Source: Adiantum capillus-veneris (Eukaryota; Streptophyta; Polypodiopsida; Polypodiales; Pteridaceae). From it: a DNA stretch of 64,000 nucleotides. Under the pieces are notes generated by a model, which saw only the letters and a program-made list of their open reading frames with translations, was not told the origin of the DNA and searched no databases. Within the stretch, counting starts at the first letter, position 1; every line of letters begins with the position of its first letter. The stretch lies in contig CM043946.1 of NCBI GenBank assembly GCA_014529385.2, forward strand, positions 33,374,558-33,438,557, in the 5' to 3' direction. The position numbers were made by a program, and so were the translations under genes. Shown in pieces: positions 21,970-34,911 of this stretch.

Positions 21970-24333
21970 ATGACAGAAGTAGAGCTTGAAAGAACATTAA
22001 ATCACTTGGGAGAAGGGACCTATGTGTTAGATGAACAACTCTCATTCAAATACAAAGTTAGTGCAAGCTATGGAAGGCACCCTGTAGGATCGCTTGCAAC
22101 GACTCCTATTCCAATAATAGATAGTCCTCCGAGCAAGCAAGCGGACCAAAAAGAGATCCTGGATCTGAGAAATCCTGCCCCAGTTTCGCTTTCTAATATC
22201 TTCAAAAGGTTACTTGGATAAAAATTCTCCAAGCCGAGAAGATTGGAACATTAACAAAGCTTCTAATGCAAATACAAGTGGTGGAGCAGGTCTTAGAGAT
22301 TCCAAGAGCATACAATGGAGACCTTGTTTTAGAATTCCCTCCTACCATGGGGAAGGTGCACCATATGGATAAAATGGAGCACAAGTATGATCCTCATTTG
22401 TGGTCAAAGCCTCAAACATCCAACATAGTTTTCCCTAGTGTGGTTCGTCTCAGTCATTGTCTGGGCTCTTTGAAGTGCATGAATGAACAATACACCCGCT
22501 TGGTCAATTATCATATTGCCAATACAAGCCATTTCAATGGCCACCTACGAAAGTCTCCTACACCTGGGAAATTTTGTGAGATAGCAGATAAGAGACTTAC
22601 ATGCCATTTTTGCAAGGCAATTGCTTTTTGTATTGCATCATGTGATTGTGTAGTGTACTATGTCATGCCAACGGATGAGACAACAACCCCAGTCATGATT
22701 CATTGTGAAAATCATATACATGATGTGTGCATCGGTGCATCCAAGACACTGATGGATAGCACCAAAATGATGGCACAAAGGATTTTGACTGTTGACCCAC
22801 ACACAGGAGCCAAGAAGGTTCAAACGTGCTTAGCAAAGGAAATTATTAGCACAACACTTCTTTGTAGCAATAGTAAGGACGAAAGTTTAGCTGAGCAACA
22901 ACTTTTTATCAATTGCAGAAGAGTTGAGACCCCTGGTGCAAGATAATTGGTATGTGTATTTGTCAATATCTTGTTTCAATGCAAAATTAAACTATTGTGT
23001 ATATTTAGTCCCAACACTTTAGCAAGTTTCGAAGAACAATGTTCGTTGCACGGGGGGTATTGGCAAAGATTCTTTTGATATTGATGCACTTCTCAAACTA
23101 AAGCAAGACTGCACATATGATTTTTTTTCACGGTAGTAGGTTTCTTGGTGAGGGAAAGGAAAGAGAGAAATGTTTTGTCTTTAAAATGTCACAGAATGTC
23201 CTGCATCCAAAGTGGACCTTGTTAATTGAATGAGACAAGATATGGACGACGATCTTCGACGAGCGTGGATTCAATTCGATCACACTAGATGCGTCAACGG
23301 CTGGGTCACCATGGCTTTGTCATGTCTATGATCCAAGATATGGGAAGCCTTGGCAGCAATGTAGGTCATACATGACGCATCCTATAACCTTTTCTTTGCA
23401 GCATGCAGGGCCTTCTCACTATCGCAACTTGTGAAATGAAGGATGAAGGTATAGAGTCTCAATGTTTGTTTTGGGAGTGCCTCAATGAGGTAATGGTATC
23501 ACATGGGTGTGAAAGAGTTAACTTCTTTGGATTCATGGCAGACGAAGCTCAAGAAAATTGGAATGCAATCTGAATTGCCTTCAATGGCGATGACAAGAAT
23601 AATGTGATGACCATATGAGAGCGTTCTTGCCTTTTCCATTGGAAGCAAAGCTTGAATCAACATACAACAAAGTATGTGGCACAAGCCTCTCAACACATTC
23701 ACAAGGAAATGTGTGAAACGTGGAGATAGGTGCCATTAAAGGAGGCTGCTTCAACAGAGGCTCGCCTCATACACCAATGGTGGCGCAATGGTCGTTGCGT
23801 GGACCACAACATTCCATACATGGATTCATGGCTTAGCTGGTGGAAAATTCGTATTGCACATTGGGGTGGCATCATGACAAGTGTAGAGAGAATCTCTGAT
23901 GGACCAAACACTCCACGCACAAACCTCATGGAGAGCAAGGATGGTAGCTAGCTAGCATTGGAATGTTTTTGTAGACGCATCTCCTTGTACGATGCATGTA
24001 CAACCGACCTAGCAAATTCTATTCTAAAGATCACCAAGGCCATTTTGTACAGCCGTGGAAAACACATTGCGAAGGTCCATTGATACAAAAGCTTGCCGAA
24101 TGCCATGGAAGTCATCCTAGTCAAGTATAAGGACGGTGAATGAAGCTACTTTGGGTACTCCAATGTACAAAGCAAGCACTCCATTGACATGGGATAAGGA
24201 GACGTCACGGCAGAAGCGAAGACCTAGTAAAGTTATAAATGTGGAGGATGATGCATCACACATGCTAGAGTACAACTCTGTCACGAAAGATCGTAAGAAG
24301 TGTGGGAGGCCCTACAAGATTGACTTTGCATAG
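21970..24333 (+). pseudogene. DDE-type (MULE-like) transposase remnant
   Basis: Open pieces on the plus strand: 21970-22221, then 22266-22946 with a Cys-rich segment (CHFCKAIAFCIASCDC) and VMIHCENHIHDVCIG. About 23400-23950 contains GFMADEAQENWNAI and CLFHWKQSLNQHT, resembling the catalytic region and Cys/His motif after the second acidic residue of MULE transposases. A basic end follows (RKKCGRPYKIDF, 24136-24333). Stops such as the TGA after ENWNAI and frameshifts separate the pieces. The family resembles hypothetical proteins I associate with mosses, liverworts and ferns. The superfamily assignment is by motif only; KDZ or other DDE families are not excluded. Confidence 0.5.
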
Positions 24334-24660
24334 GAAAGCACGTCACAAACCCCGAAACATAGGATAGATTATCGTGGAAATTTTGTAATGTAACGCAAGG
24401 TAAATGAGGCAATGTGGGCTATATGACAAACGCCGCAAGATAGCAAAGTCACGTGGAGTGGCACACAAGAGGGGGACGGAGGTGTGGGAGAATATTGTAG
24501 GTTGAAACCTTGGTGTATCGGCCCCATCCTTTGAAGGATACCAAAAGCATACCAAAGGTGTGTTGCACCTCTGGTTTTGGTTTTTTCCAGATCATGTGTT
24601 ACATTGCTACATAGTGGATCAAAACATAGAGCCACAGACAAGAAGTGTGCAATGCGGCTA

Positions 24661-25641
24661 GAAAAGCGTCGGGCCTTTGACTGTGAGGATTCATAGCAAA
24701 ATCAAGCAAGACGTAGATCATTTGATACTAAAAACACACTTAAAGAGAACAAAACTCAAGCCATGAAATCTCTACTTTGAAAAAGAACCAAGATTAACTC
24801 AAAACTCTTGTGTGTGTGAAGATTAGGTGTAGCCTCGCTCCCCATTGCATAGATACAGTGCTCTTTCGACCTGTTAAAAACCCTAAATTGACGCTTCTAT
24901 TCTTCGTTGTGACCATTTCATAGGATCTTCAAAACTTCATTGGGGAAGCCAAATAGTTATTTGAGGAGGGGAACCCTAATTGGAGGCCTCACATCCTCGA
25001 ACATGTAGTGGAAGCACCACAGAATTGCACTAGTTCCCTGGATTATAATGGTTGTATCTCCTTGCTTATATGCCCAAATGAGCTCATTCTTGGCTCTAAA
25101 ACTTCCCCTCAACTTGAGAAATGATGGAACCATCATTGATGTGTAATCTTGAGCCACTTTGAGATATTTTAAGGCTATTTTTGACCATTTTATGATCATT
25201 TTAAGCCCAAAAATGTCCCTTTCTGTTCGTAAACTATCCAAACGAGTCGGGAAAAATCCCATTGAGCTCAAATTTCATGTTGAACCTCATTTTCCCACTT
25301 GATAAGCACTTTGAACACATCTTTTACACCCGCGCATGAAACCTGCTAATTTTTGGCCAAGATCGTCCGCATTGAACTTTCTAGGCAAAACGAGCATGCC
25401 ACTTCGAAACACTTGAAATTTGTACATTCCTAAATGAAATTAGAAATGCTTTAATGTGGTAAAACATGCAACAATGCCACATCCCTGACCGCGCCTGATC
25501 GACGAGGTATGTACACGCCTGCAACCATGGCATCCATTTTCGCATATATCACACTATGTACATTGTAGCATTTGGTCCCACATATCAAAAACATTAAGAG
25601 TGCGGTATGCATTTTGATTTTCACATTATGCACGTGCCACG
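24661..25641 (-). repeat. Right inverted-repeat arm
   Basis: Uninterrupted copy of the arm seen in two parts on the left. Inner end GAAAAGCGTCGGGCC, outer end GCACGTGCCACG. It preserves the sequence across the Ty3 insertion point (about 25400), which gives the empty-site reference for that insertion. Confidence 0.75.
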
Positions 25642-25671
25642 AAACGACAACGGCCACCACACATTTGGCAT

Positions 25672-26291
25672 GTGCATGTCGGCACCAATCTAACCAGTGA
25701 GGAGGTGCAACTATTTTTTGAAAGGGGTATCAAGTGGAGTTTAACAATGAAGGAAACCATCCTCATACGCAAGTTGCTGCTGCTCAAAACTAGAGGAACA
25801 TGCCTATCAGGTCAGATGATGCAGCCACTCCTCAAGGTAGTGCACGTGCCACAATGCACGGTGGTATGCGCATACGATATCGGTCATCCATTTTCGGAGA
25901 TGTTGCTTACAAGATCAGTCGTGTGCTAGCGATGAAGGCAAAGGTGGTAGAGGAGATATGTGGGATAGATGGTTTTCATGAGGTCTTCAAAGTAGAGTCC
26001 CACGGCGAAGATGGTCATGTCGCTTTGTACAATGTTGGTATTTGTAAGGAGCCATCATGCACATGCACAGACTTCATGGATGGGGTGACAAAGCACAAAC
26101 CATTTCTTGCATGCAAACACATCTATTTTATTTTTTTGCATGTACTAGGGCTTAGCCAAAATGAGAACATGTTTATTCATCATCATGTTCTATCTGATGC
26201 TGATATATTCAACGCCCTAAACCGGGGCAAAACCTATCCAACCATAGATCCGTGTCATTTGCCATTTTTATTTTTTGGCAAGCAATGTTAG
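25672..26291 (+). pseudogene. SWIM zinc-finger transposase fragment
   Basis: The 25800-26291 frame (163 codons) contains NVGICKEPSCTCTDFM followed by FLACKHIYFIF, fitting the CxC...CxH pattern of SWIM fingers that follow the catalytic domain in MULE and FAR1-type proteins. Upstream pieces are in a shifted frame (25672-25929). It lies 30 bp outside the right repeat arm, so it either belongs to a different transposon or shows that the arm is not the element's edge. No start codon or catalytic domain is attached. Confidence 0.6.
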
Positions 26292-27070
26292 GAAGACAAC
26301 CCTACTACCATTTTTGGATATGCCAATTTAATTAACACATTATGGTGCACAATTTTGCAATTGTTTTGTTGATTCTATTGAAGAGTAACTTGCAGTTGAC
26401 GTGAGTCACATCAATAATAGTTTATTGAATATTTAATTAATGGTATGCCGAATGCTATAAATTTGGCATTTGCTTCAATTTTTTCGTGCAATCTCCTGAG
26501 TGCTATCAAAGAGCTTGTCTATCTACTACTGCCACAATGTCTAACGATCTTGAGAACAGTATCAAGGAAGCTTGGGATGCAATGGAGGCCATTCCCGATG
26601 GAGGGGCCATGCATGGAAAAGAATGGTTTTCAAAGGCTCTCTAGGCAACGACATATCTATATTGCCTTTATCGATGCCGCAACGAAATCAACATGCACTT
26701 GTTGATAAACTTGAACAAGAGGGGGAAATTTGCTATCAACTACTGGAAGGAAGTTGGATATCACAAAAGAAGATGAGGGGAGACTAACGAGTAGCTAGCG
26801 TGCATGGTGAACTCTCTCTTGCCAATAGAGGGCAACACTATTACAACTATTGGGCCTTCCAGAAGGTGAACGTAAAAGAATCATATAAAGTGATGCTTAT
26901 GTATTGCAAGTAATAGCCTATGTAATGTTGTGGTTGCACCATTTTAAGTGTTGCCTTATGTACAAGTGCAGCTTATGGAATGTAATGTTTTCTATTATTA
27001 ATGAATGCTCATCATTTTAGTAGCCTAGTTGTCGCTGTCTTTGAAACGTTTTGAAAGTTGGATTATCATT
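26292..27070. other. No recognised gene
   Basis: A-T-rich sequence with short frames only. A piece at 26540-26790 (EAWDAMEAIPDGGAMHGKEW) looks once coding but is unassigned and could be more of the adjacent transposon. Confidence 0.5.
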
Positions 27071-27075
27071 GTCCA

Positions 27076-27078
<3 letters not shown>

Positions 27079-27131
<53 letters not shown>

Positions 27132-27310
27132 GGCGTTCTCGCGGTCTATGTGCACATAGACCGCAAGAACGCCCAGAGAGAGAGAGAGAGGGAAAGATAG
27201 TAGGCTCCATAATAGAGCATTGAGTGATCACTCACCCTTATGGAGGCTACTATCTTTCCCTCTCTCTACTATAGAGCCTCCATAAGGGTGAGTGATCATT
27301 GAGAGAGACG
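27079..27310. repeat. Nested inverted repeats flanked by CT/GA tracts
   Basis: (CT)n at 27079-27127, then GGGCGTTCTCGCGGTCTATG facing CATAGACCGCAAGAACGCCC, one mismatch per arm and no loop, then (GA)n. A second inverted pair follows (GGAAAGATAGTAGGCTCC against GGAGGCTACTATCTTTCC) with a third (GTGATCACTCACCCTTATGG against CCATAAGGGTGAGTGATCA). Overlapping arms of this kind arise by template switching or fold-back transposition. No coding content. Confidence 0.85.
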
Positions 27311-27867
27311 GAAGGAGAAATCTTTTTGGAATTTGCTCGCTCGATTCCAAAAAGCGCTCGCTAAAAATTGCTCGCCTAAAAATTTCCCCCATAATCTTTA
27401 ATTTGCAAAAGAACTCCTTTTCGCTCTCCTGTCTCCTCTTTGGCCACCCCATTTTGGACTCTCTCTCTCTACAAAACAAGGTAAATGGTAAAAAAGTAAA
27501 CATTTTGAAAGTTTTATAGTACATGGAATTCAGAGACAATTTTTCATCCAGGTATACCAAAATGATGTTGTTAAGCGTAGGAACAAGTAGACTACATACA
27601 TTGCAAGGATAATGATGAATGAGAAGAATATGCCTCACTATATTGGGTTGAGGTAGTTCTATAGCTGTATACATTATGGACACAACGCCCACTACTAATA
27701 TACATAATATGACACCCAGGGAGAAGTTTACTCATAGAAAACTGATTTGAGAAACCCTAAAGTGTTTGAATGTATTGCAAACAAAATTGGGTCCAAAATA
27801 TGAAAAATGTGTGTTTGTTGGGTATTCCCATCTTCTTGTACATGGTTAAGATATAGCAAAATTATCA

Positions 27868-28050
27868 AGGTGAGATGGACTAGCGGTAAAGGCAAGGCAT
27901 TTTAAGCATGCATGCTATGGTTCAAACCTTGCGATGTGCGGGTATGGGTGTGTGGGCGCAATCCTGTAGAACTAGCTAATGCAAAGCATCATATTGCAAC
28001 AACAAAAAAGATGCAGCAAGGAAGCAATTCAAAAGGTCCAAAAGATGCAC
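27868..28050 (+). repeat. Possible tRNA-derived SINE head
   Basis: TGGACTAGCGG resembles an A box and GGTTCAAACC a B box about 45 bases later, the spacing of a tRNA-type RNA polymerase III promoter. An A-rich stretch follows before the G run at 28056. No second copy is seen in the window, so this is tentative. Confidence 0.3.
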
Positions 28051-28055
28051 AAAAA

Positions 28056-28091
<36 letters not shown>
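28056..28091 (+). repeat. Run of 36 G
   Basis: Uninterrupted poly-G. It could form G-quadruplex structures; its true length may also be a sequencing or polishing estimate. Confidence 0.9.
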
Positions 28092-28092
<1 letters not shown>

Positions 28093-28198
28093 ACAATGCA
28101 TGCAAGACATTGAGAAGTGGTTTACAAAATGGGATGCAATACACTTGCTTCATGATGCCTCGATAGATTTCAAAGAGAATGAGGCGTTTTTACAACAC

Positions 28199-28412
28199 CA
28201 ATGTATCACGAGTGGAGAGTTCACACTTCATACATTACACGTCCAATTATAAAAAAAATCTTCTTCTTTGAATGAGGGAATCATTTTTTGTAGTGCCAAT
28301 GTATCACGGCTTGGGAGAAATCCGAGGGTTCAGACTTTATACATTATGCCACGTATGTTGCCCCCACAACAAAACCATCTTCTTCTTTGAATGAGGGAAT
28401 CGATCAAATCCA
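28199..28412 (+). repeat. Tandem duplication of about 105-115 bp
   Basis: CCAATGTATCACG and ATCTTCTTCTTTGAATGAGG each occur twice in the same order, with divergent sequence between. Non-coding. Confidence 0.75.
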
Positions 28413-28597
28413 TACCTTTGAGTGAGATCCACACTATAGCCTCCATCCAGTTTAGTTCTCATTCTCTTATGATGTGAGATAGGGCATTGGGGCACCAACG
28501 AGGAGGCTCATCGACTAAGCACAAATAAGTTCACCACGAGTCTAAGTATCACACCCTACTTGAGTGCTCAAATTTTGATGATATTAGAGCTTCTTTT

Positions 28598-28731
28598 CCC
28601 CGATTTTCACCCATGTGTTCTCCCTACACGCATTCCACTCTCAATTTTGACCCATGAGTTCTCGTCACACGCATTCCTCTCCCCAATTTTCACCCATGAG
28701 TTCTTCCTACACGCATTCTTCTCCCGACCAC
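28598..28731 (+). repeat. 41-bp minisatellite, three units
   Basis: Three units share ATTTTCACCCATGAGTTCT and ACACGCATTC. The plus-strand frame encodes a repeating His/Glu-Phe peptide, an artefact of the repeat. Confidence 0.8.
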
Positions 28732-29059
28732 GGTGTGGACTCTTAACTGCGACGTTCATTTTCCACAATGCTCGAGCTTTGAGAGTAATTCATCAGCTCC
28801 ACACACCCCACATGATGTTTCTTGTGGTCCCATAGGTCATACATAGCTGGAATGTTGAGATATGGGTTTCTATGGATACATTGTTTGGTGGTGAATGAAG
28901 CTCCAATTTGGTTGTAGTTTCATGTACAAAGTTTATTATTAGGAAACAAGTTTAAGTATGCATATTGTGGTTATAGGTGGTAGCTAACTATTTTAAGGAG
29001 ATTGCTCAAAGACTTGGTGAAGTGTTGGAAAGCAGTGCGGAAAGCATTTCATCCAACAA

Positions 29060-29190
29060 CACACACCCCATAAGTGTTGAAAGCATGTGATCCATATAAC
29101 ACACACCCCATAAGAATAGTAGTTATAACGTGGTTGAAAACATCTCATCCAATAGCACATACCCTATAAGAATAGGAGTTATAACTTGGT
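29060..29190 (+). repeat. Short tandem repeat of about 60 bp
   Basis: ACACACCCCATAAG and AGTTATAAC(G/T)TGGTTG recur. About two to three imperfect copies, non-coding. Confidence 0.6.
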
Positions 29191-29295
29191 TGGGACAAGC
29201 CCAAAAGAGATGAGAGACGAAAAAGAAGTGTTCTGATGGGAACCGACAACTTTCACATTGTTTGAGCACGTGATGAAGAGGAATCCAGATGTTGT

Positions 29296-29296
29296 A

Positions 29297-29351
<55 letters not shown>

Positions 29352-29671
29352 ACACATGCACCAACGGTGAGAGGTAGTGGTGAGGATGAACGAGTGCAGT
29401 CGATCGGCAATACCCACACATACCTAACGTTTCAGTGAGAGAAATGAAGAGAGAGACGCAATCAACAGCTTGCAGAGTGTTAGACCGAATCAGAGATGCT
29501 CCCACCACTTGAACGGCTACAATCGAAGTTGAACGGGAAGGCAAACCTAGTGACGTGCCGTTTGCAACAAGTGGTGAAACGGTGTGTTTTGACAAGGGCG
29601 GTGCGAGCCTGTGGTGGGCTCATGAGTCGTTTCCACCGAAAATACCCACCGGTGGCGTGCATGTGCGCAAC

Positions 29672-29743
<72 letters not shown>

Positions 29744-29826
29744 CTTACCTATATAATCTCCCACAAACATGGAGGAGATGGGATCTACAGTTGGATGGTT
29801 GAGCATAGTAGATCTTGGGCAAAGTA

Positions 29827-29874
<48 letters not shown>
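29296..29874. repeat. Microsatellite cluster ending in a run of 46 C
   Basis: (TG)n(AG)n at 29296-29350, (AG)n at 29674-29739 and an uninterrupted C46 at 29829-29874. Short unique sequence separates them. Frames with poly-Gly, poly-Pro or Arg-Glu repeats through this region are not genes. Confidence 0.9.
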
Positions 29875-29876
<2 letters not shown>

Positions 29877-29879
29877 TTC

Positions 29880-32800
29880 CAAGTTTACTTTTCTGTGACA
29901 AAATCGACGACACTTGATAAATATCGGGGTCTTGAATTGATTGGGGCCTTAGATCCCATCTCCCCATGCTCATGTTAGATTTACCTGAGAGATGGATGGT
30001 GGCTGCAGCAAAACTCATGATTTGGGAGGCAAGTAGAGGAGTTGGGCTTGTGACATGCCATATATATGAGTTGTGTGAGGGCCTGTTTACAAGCAACCAA
30101 AAATGGTCCATTTGTGGTCATCAACGTTCAAGCCTCTAGGTCCCATGCTCCCTACAAATAAGGCCTCAAAGTAGGTGATTGGACATATCTTAAATGTTGA
30201 TTTATGGCTTGCACTTTTCCCATTGTGGTTTGGGTGAAGTTTTTGCTTTGTTTTTAATGGTTTTCACATATTTTGAGAGGATCTTGTATAATCAAAAAGT
30301 GGTGCACTCCTTTCAAGGGTAGAATTAAGAAAGGGTGAAAAAAAAAAAGAGGACCACCAATACTCACCAAAATGTTTGGCTTCACACAAATGTGCACATT
30401 TGACAAGCGTGGAAACAGGCCCTCATGCCGCCCAAATGTGACACCAACAAGCCTCTTTAGAGTGAGCCGCGTTCTAGGTTCAGTTCCTAGTACTTGGAGG
30501 CTGGCAACCTGCACAGAGCTACGTCCCACCCGTAAGCATGTGTACTAAAGCCAAGCTCTTTCAGCGCATACACCACCATTATCAATAGCCACTGGTTGAC
30601 ATCCCCTTTACTTTCCAGTTTTTTAATAGCCATGTGAAGTCCGTGTCTCGACTCTCTCTCAGCCTCTTGCCTATGTGAGTCTGTGGGCGGCGGGCCTTTG
30701 AGAGAGCCAGCCTCCAGAGTCCAGACTGTCCAGCCTCCAAGGCCCAGGCTTTGTCTCTTCGCCTTCTCAGAAGACATGTGAAGTTATTGTGAACTAGGGT
30801 AGAGGTGCCAGTAAGTAACAGGGCCCCAAAGCGGGGATGGTCCTACCCCCTAAGAACGTTTGAATATATATTAAAGTTGAGACTCTCTTGCACCAAAAGA
30901 GAGACAGCTTAACAAGAGAGACAGCTTAACGGGAACATGTTCGGTTGCCATTGGCCGAATCGTGAATTCGAACCTTGCTGTTTGAAATTTTTCCTTCTCA
31001 CGCGGGGTGCGTCTCTCTTTTGGTACGCATTTTTGTAACACACGATTGTCGACGACGACTGGTGCTCGCATTGTCGGCCATCGCTAGGCTTGGTGCCACT
31101 GCTACAGGTAGATGAGGTAGGGCGCTACGTTTTGCACCTCTTCTCTCTGCAAACAAGGTAGCAGAGCCAGAGAATTGCTAGCATGAAGTTAGTCGTCTCT
31201 ATACTGGCTCCTCTACCCTATATATAGGCCTATAGTATCCTATTCTTGAGCACTCCCACAGACAACCTTGGTGTGGCCCTCTACCTATATTAGGGCAGTT
31301 TCGCACAGGCCGGAGTAGAACCCCAACCGGCTGACCTCATTGAACGCTGCCTGTTTCTCCCCACTCTGCCGATTTCAGCAGAATTGGCAAACGGCCTCTT
31401 CTACCCCCGCTTTTGAAATTCTGTGCAGCTCACGCACGCAGCCTCATAAACCATTACGCTCCAAAATAGCTTAGGCGGGGCGGGGGTAGAACCCCCGTCG
31501 TGCGGATGCGCCCTTATGAAAGCTACGTTCTTGTCAGTTATGCAGCTGTTTCATTATTTTTTTGTATTCACACTTTCCCTTGCCATAATGTCAAGAGTTT
31601 ACATCCATCCAATGAGCAAGTACCCCTCTCAAATTTCAAAGAGAGACCTCTATAGGCTATGTTCATTGTTCATGCAGCATTTTCATGTAGCGTTTCCACC
31701 CCCAACGGCGGCCGAATAGGATCCTAGCCTCCCAGACTCCAGTAGCTTGCTTTCCATGTGCAATTTATAGTGACAATTTGTCCGATTCTGTGGTATTTTC
31801 TTTTCCATAGCTATATGCAAGAAATTCTATTAAACAGAATAACCATTTTGAAGCATGCCAGAAATTGTTGTACCATGAACAAGAAGCAAATGTTACAAAG
31901 TAAGGTTGAACAAACATGTCACCCTGATCACAAAATAGAAACTATCCTATTCCAGCTGGAAGTAAGTAAATGAGATTAATTGTCGCCATCCCGTAATGCT
32001 TACCGGCAGTGCTGGCGGAATAAAGCCGACCAATGACCATGATGAGCAAGTAGCTCAATCCTCGGAATCGTTGTGCATTACCACTTACTTTGGCAAATAG
32101 CTAAACCTTGCATAAGGCCTTATTAGTAAGGCATAGAACTCTTGGAGCAATTGTGGACCGTTTGATAAAGCTTATATATAAATACCTTGTAGACCCATGG
32201 TAGTCACCCACAAGACAATATAACCATCAGTTCCATCATGCATAGTGTTGACTAAATACCACGACATCCCCACTAACGTCGTCAGTGCCCAATAGTGGGT
32301 GTAGAACTAGATACTAACATATGCTCCCAAACACAACACACACCACATGAGCATACATCAACACATAGACCAACGTACTGAGTTTCTGTCACGACTCCGG
32401 AGAACAAGGGCAGACTCAGCCATAATGAAGCCTAGCACTTAAAGAATGTTGATTCGTGCCACATGGCAAGTTAATGGTGGCAAACTTTCTTTTATTACCA
32501 TAAAAGCCTCCTTAAACATAAGCCTAAGAAAGAGGTTTTGCTGGCTCCTTGCCCCTATTCAGTCTTTCTGTATCCAAGGCTTATTAGCCTTTCCTGGCAA
32601 ACTTTCTTTCTTCCTATTTCTTGTAACAAGGGGAACCCTAGTTCCCATAAAACTCAGAGCGGAAAGGCCCTGTAAGACAACGCCATCTGGAAACGCATAA
32701 ATGCTGGTTGAGAGCAAGAGAAAAGGAGGAAAATCCACATAAAAGCTAGATAAATAGTGTGAAATATATAAACACACATCCCTTTTCCAAAAATTCCTTT

Positions 32801-33240
32801 CAAAGGGATAACAATCAAAGTAAAAGCCAAAACCAGGAGTAATCTCAATAACCTGTTGCTCCACATCTGTACAGTAGTCCTCCCCCTTTCTCTGCTTGCC
32901 AACAGTGGCGCATGGTCCTCTCTCTCTCATGCTGGCAGCATGGCGACCAAGAATACACAAGGATACCTAAGAAGGCTTATGGTGAACAAACACAATATGC
33001 TTGTAATCAGTACAAAGGATCTATATCAGATAAAAAACAAAAACACACTACTTATGCACAATTTGGAAACATGGCATAAACCAAAGCAACTATGTTCTTT
33101 TATAAAACAATCATCAGATGCCCGAAGGCGTATAACACACTTGCTCAATCGCTGTCAATATTGCAGCAAGACTCGTAAGACATTCCCGAGAAAGCAAGCA
33201 AAAACAATTTTAGTACATATTGTCAAAAGAGATTAGGATA
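29880..33240. other. Intergenic stretch, no gene recognised
   Basis: Only short frames on both strands and no domain I recognise. It holds an inverted repeat with 14-bp arms (ACCAAAAGAGAGAC near 30893 and GTCTCTCTTTTGGT near 31009). A B-box-like GGTTCGAATTC lies on the minus strand at about 30963-30973, with no convincing A box. The last few hundred bases may include the 3' UTR of the CBS gene. Confidence 0.5.
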
Positions 33241-33302
33241 AAACCCCACACCCATTTGTTATTGTTGCCGAAAGGTAAGGAAACTCTTCTAAGTTCACCA
33301 GA

Positions 33303-34889
33303 CTAGCTCGTATTTCTCGATAAGACACTAAGGATGCCCGCAAAAGTTACCATCCCCACTAGTGTGCTGTCCTCGTTTGTGACCCAGACGTAGTGTTCGC
33401 GATGAGCAAGTGCTTGCATCAACACTGCAATCAACGAGCTTGTCGGCCGGCAAAAGATCGGACCACTATGACTCTTCTGGCACCCTGCCCGCGTAACACT
33501 ATGAAAGTGCGTTAGATGGTGCGTGTGCAACAGATCATGTGGCCCTGTCGGACTCTCATTCCCAAACTCGTCGTCTGAAGAAAGCTCCCATGACTCCAGA
33601 TCATGGAGCAGCTGGCTCACATCATGCTGGTTCTTGATTGTACATTTCGAGAGCATCGACCTCTTGCTTAGCTTCTCTGCCATAGCCTCGATCAGCATGT
33701 CTGGCGTGCTTCGCCAATCTTGAACATACGTGATGAAGTCGTAAACTGAAAGGGATGCAAGTGCAATTGCCGCGGTCTCATTACACGTCTGAAACGTAGA
33801 GCAGGATATCTCACCCACTATCTGAAAAGGGCCATCTTCCCCTTCCTTCTTGTCTACTACCGCGACTGCCATCTGATTCAAGCATGCGAATTTAATTGCT
33901 TCAAGGGCAGACGATGCCTCGTCATCGACTCCAACCATCAAGATATCAGTTTGGATGATTCCCAAGTCTTGGATACTCATCCTCGGTAGAGGAGAGAAGA
34001 CACTGATAGAACCGAGTAGGAAGCGCAACACATCTTCATGTGTTAGCCAGCAATAATTATGGCCATTGTGGCCATTTACAGAGAGCACTTCTGTCATGGG
34101 CTTCTTGTTAAACGATGTGCTTCCTTTAAGAGCATGACCGTGCTTTTTCAGAGAATCCGATATTTGCACTACCAGATTCTGTGCGCCCGTGCTAATTGCA
34201 GTTAATGCTTCATACAGGCTGCAATGACCCAAAAACACAAGAACTCAGAAATGGCAAAGACCGTTACAGAGAAGAAACAAAAGTAACAATGAATTTGTGG
34301 ATGTAAGAGCAATTATGGGCTGCGAGTATTCGACGAGTCCGCACACGATTGACATACTTGTGCATGAGGACAACATTGAACAAAGTACTGGTAAATGCCA
34401 TTCTAACTACTGAAAAACATGGCCAGCTTGTTAGAACACGATTACCACATCACAAATGCATATTTTTGCCTTCTCATTAACATCGAATGCAGATGTGGCT
34501 AACCTTGCCTCAGGGTCAATGTGCTGGATGCGCGTAGAGTTCCCCTCCAGCAACACAGAAACCGGCTCATTGAGCGCGGCAGCAACATTGCAAAGGCTCT
34601 TTTCTGATGCAAGATAGCATATTATTCTCTGCATACACATTTTTCCTATACACCTGCATGGCGCATAGGTGGGGTGAGAATCGTCGACTTCAATATGCTG
34701 CTTGGTCGGATGTAGCTGGTTTGCGTGCGATCCAGGAGCGCAGTCCCACACGCTGATCTCGCAGACATCTTCATTCTGCTTCAGCGCAACGAGGGCAGAG
34801 CGAACAGAAGCGGATGCGGCTAGCCATAGCAGGGAAGGCTTGCCGAGGATGAGGTCGCGCACCTCATGTGAAAGAAGGGCTATGGCCAT
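33303..34889 (-). CDS. CBSX5: CBS-domain protein, CBSX5-like, two exons
   Basis: Exon 1 is 34889-34504 and exon 2 is 34218-33303; the 285-bp intron has a GTTAGC donor and a TTGCAG acceptor and is phase 2. Joined length is 433 residues, slightly longer than Arabidopsis CBSX5 (about 390). The N-terminus MAIALLSHEVRDLILGKPS, the segment GHNYCWLTHEDVLRFLLGS, the FSPLPRMSIQDLG motif and the C-terminal YVWVTNEDSTLVGMVTF are all characteristic of CBSX5-type proteins with four CBS motifs in two Bateman modules. Such modules bind adenine nucleotides and regulate partners; for CBSX5 itself no enzyme activity is known to me. A low-complexity Ser/Asp/Glu and His-rich loop (about residues 330-365) precedes the last CBS motif. 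No stop or frameshift was seen, so this is the one gene here likely to be functional. Confidence 0.92.
34219..34503 (-). other. Intron of the CBSX5-like gene
   Basis: GT-AG borders. Splicing joins an AG-ending exon to C, creating a Ser codon in the segment HIDPEASLYEAL, which matches the continuous order seen in related proteins. Confidence 0.88.
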
Positions 34890-34909
34890 GCACGAGAAGG
34901 CACGAGCCG

Positions 34910-34911
<2 letters not shown>

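Noticed and set aside
30931-31022. tRNA or SINE on the minus strand from a B-box-like GGTTCGAATTC
   Set aside because: No A box at suitable distance, and the flanking inverted repeat explains the structure better.
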